Assembly: GCA_902362455.1 (NCBI GenBank)
Contig: CABIWJ010000008.1
Span: 104,496 to 168,495, forward strand
Reading direction: 5' to 3'
From: Eubacteriaceae bacterium
Lineage (GTDB): Bacteria; Bacillota; Clostridia; Lachnospirales; Lachnospiraceae
DNA length: 64,000 nucleotides
Numbering within the stretch: the first letter of the stretch is position 1; every line of letters begins with the position of its first letter. A program made the position numbers and the translations under genes. Of this stretch, positions 62,169-64,000 are shown piece after piece. The notes beneath the pieces were generated by a model that was not told where the DNA came from, ran no database searches, and saw only the letters and a list, made by a program, of their open reading frames with translations.

Positions 62169-63227
62169 CTATTTTTGTATCATTTTAAGATTCCTAATTG
62201 TCAGTATACCCTTTTTGCCGTCTATATATATATTATTGAAAAACACAATAAAACATACTTGTGATATTTTTCTCCATGCACTTAGATCTCTTGTTGTAGA
62301 AGGAAGCCATATTTTGAAATGTTCTACCGCCCCGCTAACCTGTAATGTTCTATCAATTATCTTGTTTCGGATATCATCTTTTATTTCTAATTGGAAAGCT
62401 ACTATATCTCCACTACTTACCACATCAAATTCTAAAAAATATCCTGCTTCAAAAAAAGCAGACCAGTTATCGCAAGGAGTATATTCAAATAACGCCATTA
62501 CAAATTCCTGATTTCCCATTTTAGTTACATTGGTTATATCAATATCCACATCAAAGCTATTTCCATATGTTCTGATTTTCATAATATTGGAATCAGCATA
62601 TGAAGTGACCTTTTTTATATCATAGAACTTGGTATAATCATGAATTAAATCAACTTCTTTTCCCTGTAATATAGAATCGTCAAATCTTGTATTCTCACTC
62701 ACTTGGTTTACTTCATTCGCAAGCTCCGTTATAAGATAACGTGTAAGATGCATACTCACATAATAATTAAATTCTTCATCAGAACCATATACCACATAGA
62801 TTCCTCTATCCCTGTATTTTTCTTTAAAAGCCTGGATCTTTGCCTCTGCTTCCATATCAATTTCACTTTTCCGTACTGGCTTATCAGAAAAATATACAAA
62901 TACCTGTTTTCTCTTCTGTATCATTAATTCAATTTCTTCTATTGTTCCTGACTCATAATGTTGTGTTGGACTTCCTATTTTATTACCAAATATAGCAATA
63001 ATTGCATCCGATTTATCTAAAATCTGTTTATTAATAATGCTTTGTGGATAATCCCCTGCTTCTGGCATAACATTCTTTGACCAATACAATGTCTTAACAA
63101 AAATATCCATAGAAAAACCAATGGAATCATTTATATTATCCACAACTCTGTTGATAATCTCTATCTCTGTTTTCACATCGGAAGGACAGGAAATCATTAA
63201 TCTACATACCGGCATCTTCTTAAACAT
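62169..63227 (-). CDS. TIR-like (DUF4062-type) protein with C-terminal jelly-roll-like domain
   Basis: A 352-aa protein. The first 150 residues match DUF4062, a TIR-like NADase/effector fold: CRLMISCPSDVKTEIEIINR, then YPQSIINKQILDKSDAIIAI, FGNKIGSPTQHYESGTIEEI and QVFVYFSDKPV. The last 150 residues look beta-rich (DVDIDITNVTKMGNQEFVMA, WRKISQVCFIVFFNNIYIDG, KKGILTIRNLKM), like galactose-binding or CBM-type jelly rolls. GAGGGAAAAGTT precedes the ATG. With a cyclase-like gene next to it, an effector role is a reasonable inference. Confidence 0.7.
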   Translation of the reverse strand: MFKKMPVCRLMISCPSDVKTEIEIINRVVDNINDSIGFSMDIFVKTLYWSKNVMPEAGDYPQSIINKQILDKSDAIIAIFGNKIGSPTQHYESGTIEEIELMIQKRKQVFVYFSDKPVRKSEIDMEAEAKIQAFKEKYRDRGIYVVYGSDEEFNYYVSMHLTRYLITELANEVNQVSENTRFDDSILQGKEVDLIHDYTKFYDIKKVTSYADSNIMKIRTYGNSFDVDIDITNVTKMGNQEFVMALFEYTPCDNWSAFFEAGYFLEFDVVSSGDIVAFQLEIKDDIRNKIIDRTLQVSGAVEHFKIWLPSTTRDLSAWRKISQVCFIVFFNNIYIDGKKGILTIRNLKMIQK

Positions 63228-63393
63228 AACTTTTCCCTCTTTGCGTTTTATTTAGTACAGCAGACTACTATAATTATTACCATAATACAACACTGCCTAC
63301 TTTTTTAAATTCTGAGATTTCATTCAACAACAACCAATTTTTTATTATATTATACCAGTTTTTTCTACTTTTTTAAATATATTTATTACAAAC

Positions 63394-63597
63394 TCACAAC
63401 GTTATGAAAAGAATAGTACGATAATTACAACAAATATGCCATTTTCAAAGTGGGGTGAATTCTTCGGTTCTGCAACACTAGCTAATGCAGTATTAGACCG
63501 ATTACTGCATCATTCCACTGTTATATCAATAAAAGGTCCGTCATACAGGCTCAAAGATAAGAAACTACTTTTTGAGTCGAATTCAAAGGAAGGTTAA
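63394..63597 (+). pseudogene. istB remnant (IS21-type ATP-binding protein, C-terminus)
   Basis: The plus strand reads SQRYEKNSTIITTNMPFSKW, then GEFFGSATLANAVLDRLLHH and IKGPSYRLKDKKLLFESN, ending at TAA 63595-63597. This is the conserved C-terminal third of IstB proteins, which help the IS21 transposase IstA. The frame is open a little further upstream, but the Walker motifs and istA are absent. A decayed IS21 element. Confidence 0.85.
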
Positions 63598-63645
63598 CGG
63601 ATAAAATGTATATTTTTATTTTCCCCAATGTACATTCTTATAGTA

Positions 63646-64000
63646 TCATTTACAGACCGAGCCGTTGACCGAAGTCATACCCGGCAGACAGATATTCATT
63701 TCCTTGGTAGGATCATAGGCTTTCACGGTGCTGTAGATATGGGCGAACATGGCGGTGGACGCTTCGCGGGTGGAGTAATCATCGCCTTTTTCCAAGTCGA
63801 TATCCACACCGCTGCACCAAGGGTACTTTTCCATGATGCGGACGAGTTCGGAGCAGTATTTATCCTGTGCGCCGTCCGTATTGTCGCGCAGTGCTTTGAA
63901 GATGGAGTTTGCACCGTCATTGGCAACGGTAAGCAGCCAACGGATGTGGGGCCATTTGTTGATGTAGGTCAGCATATTGCTGATAGCAACACCGCTCTCG
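63646..64000 (-). CDS. Fragment of a phage-type GH18-like protein (cut by window edge)
   Basis: The frame is open to the right edge (SGVAISNMLTYINKWPHIRW, then LLTVANDGANSIFKALRDNT). It contains CSGVDIDLEKGDDYSTR, the DxDxE-type catalytic strand of GH18 glycosidases, and MNICLPGMTSVNGSV. It stops shortly after, where related phage proteins continue for several hundred residues. Its GC content and codon use (GCC, CTG, GGC, AAG) differ sharply from the AT-rich rest of the window. It is therefore truncated at its 3' end and of foreign origin, or a joining artefact. Confidence 0.7.
   Translation of the reverse strand, partial: ESGVAISNMLTYINKWPHIRWLLTVANDGANSIFKALRDNTDGAQDKYCSELVRIMEKYPWCSGVDIDLEKGDDYSTREASTAMFAHIYSTVKAYDPTKEMNICLPGMTSVNGSVCK

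Noticed and set aside
60739..63227. Firm assignment of the TIR-like/cyclase-like pair as Pycsar
   Set aside because: The nucleotide product and a cyclic-nucleotide-binding domain cannot be shown from sequence by eye; kept as a candidate only.
1..64000. CRISPR arrays, rRNA genes, origin of replication
   Set aside because: Looked for regular repeats with spacers, rRNA signatures and DnaA-box clusters; none seen.

Overview
The window reads as chromosome from a low-GC, Gram-positive anaerobe of the Clostridia, most likely Lachnospiraceae. This rests on the AT-rich composition, strong GGAGG ribosome binding sites, the rpsF-ssb-rpsR order, a DUF951 gene, a clostridial Tad pilus locus with Flp1/DUF5702/DUF6382-FHA proteins, and a FlxA-like gene cluster. 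Most genes lie on the minus strand. Protein family names come from recognised motifs; no search could be run.

Layout. 1-3.7 kb: partial aconitase-family hydratase, MATE exporter, rpsF-ssb-rpsR with a possible leader hairpin. 3.9-6.0 kb: YtrA-type GntR regulator with an ABC transporter and a clear operator over the -10. 6.0-10.6 kb: an operon-like unit of a small secreted protein, an internal terminator, a lipoprotein, two FtsX-like permeases and an ATPase; its promoter carries three Spo0A-box-like sequences. A DUF951 gene (59 aa) lies upstream. 10.9-16.1 kb: heptad-repeat surface protein and MMPL transporter, divergent from a TetR regulator, with two palindromic operators. 16.4-17.8 kb: soluble chemoreceptor with a CZB domain. 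18.1-23.1 kb: a very AT-rich MBOAT/DHHW/DUF4358 set, then IS remnants and a TraX-like gene. 23.1-25.3 kb: Ig-like secreted protein, two paralogous XRE regulators, tRNA-Cys. 25.4-39.7 kb: housekeeping and envelope genes (CvpA, DUF5711, LysM, PfoR-like PTS IIC, sirtuin, pgi, murG, HIT, histidine kinase, flavodoxin-SCP2, rhomboid). 39.8-50.2 kb: a complete Tad-type pilus locus. 50.3-52.9 kb: DUF2508, SdpR-SdpI pair, XRE membrane regulator.

53.1-60.2 kb is accessory. An IS200-type element with a frameshifted transposase has cut the end of a cluster of coiled-coil, FlxA-like and FliD-like proteins without signal peptides. The cluster lies next to a GHKL kinase and LytTR regulator. The same 21-bp-spaced direct repeat precedes both the regulator gene and the first cluster gene, so the two transcription units probably form one regulon. 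60.4-63.3 kb holds a TIR-like (DUF4062-type) protein and a class III nucleotidyl-cyclase-like protein, a plausible uncharacterised cyclic-nucleotide defence module. It is flanked by an XRE remnant and an IS21 istB remnant. The last 350 bases are a distinctly GC-richer fragment of a phage-type GH18 protein.

The best candidates for something undescribed are the LytTR/FlxA-like secreted-protein-like cluster and the TIR-like/cyclase-like pair. The promoter of the small secreted protein with clustered Spo0A boxes is next.
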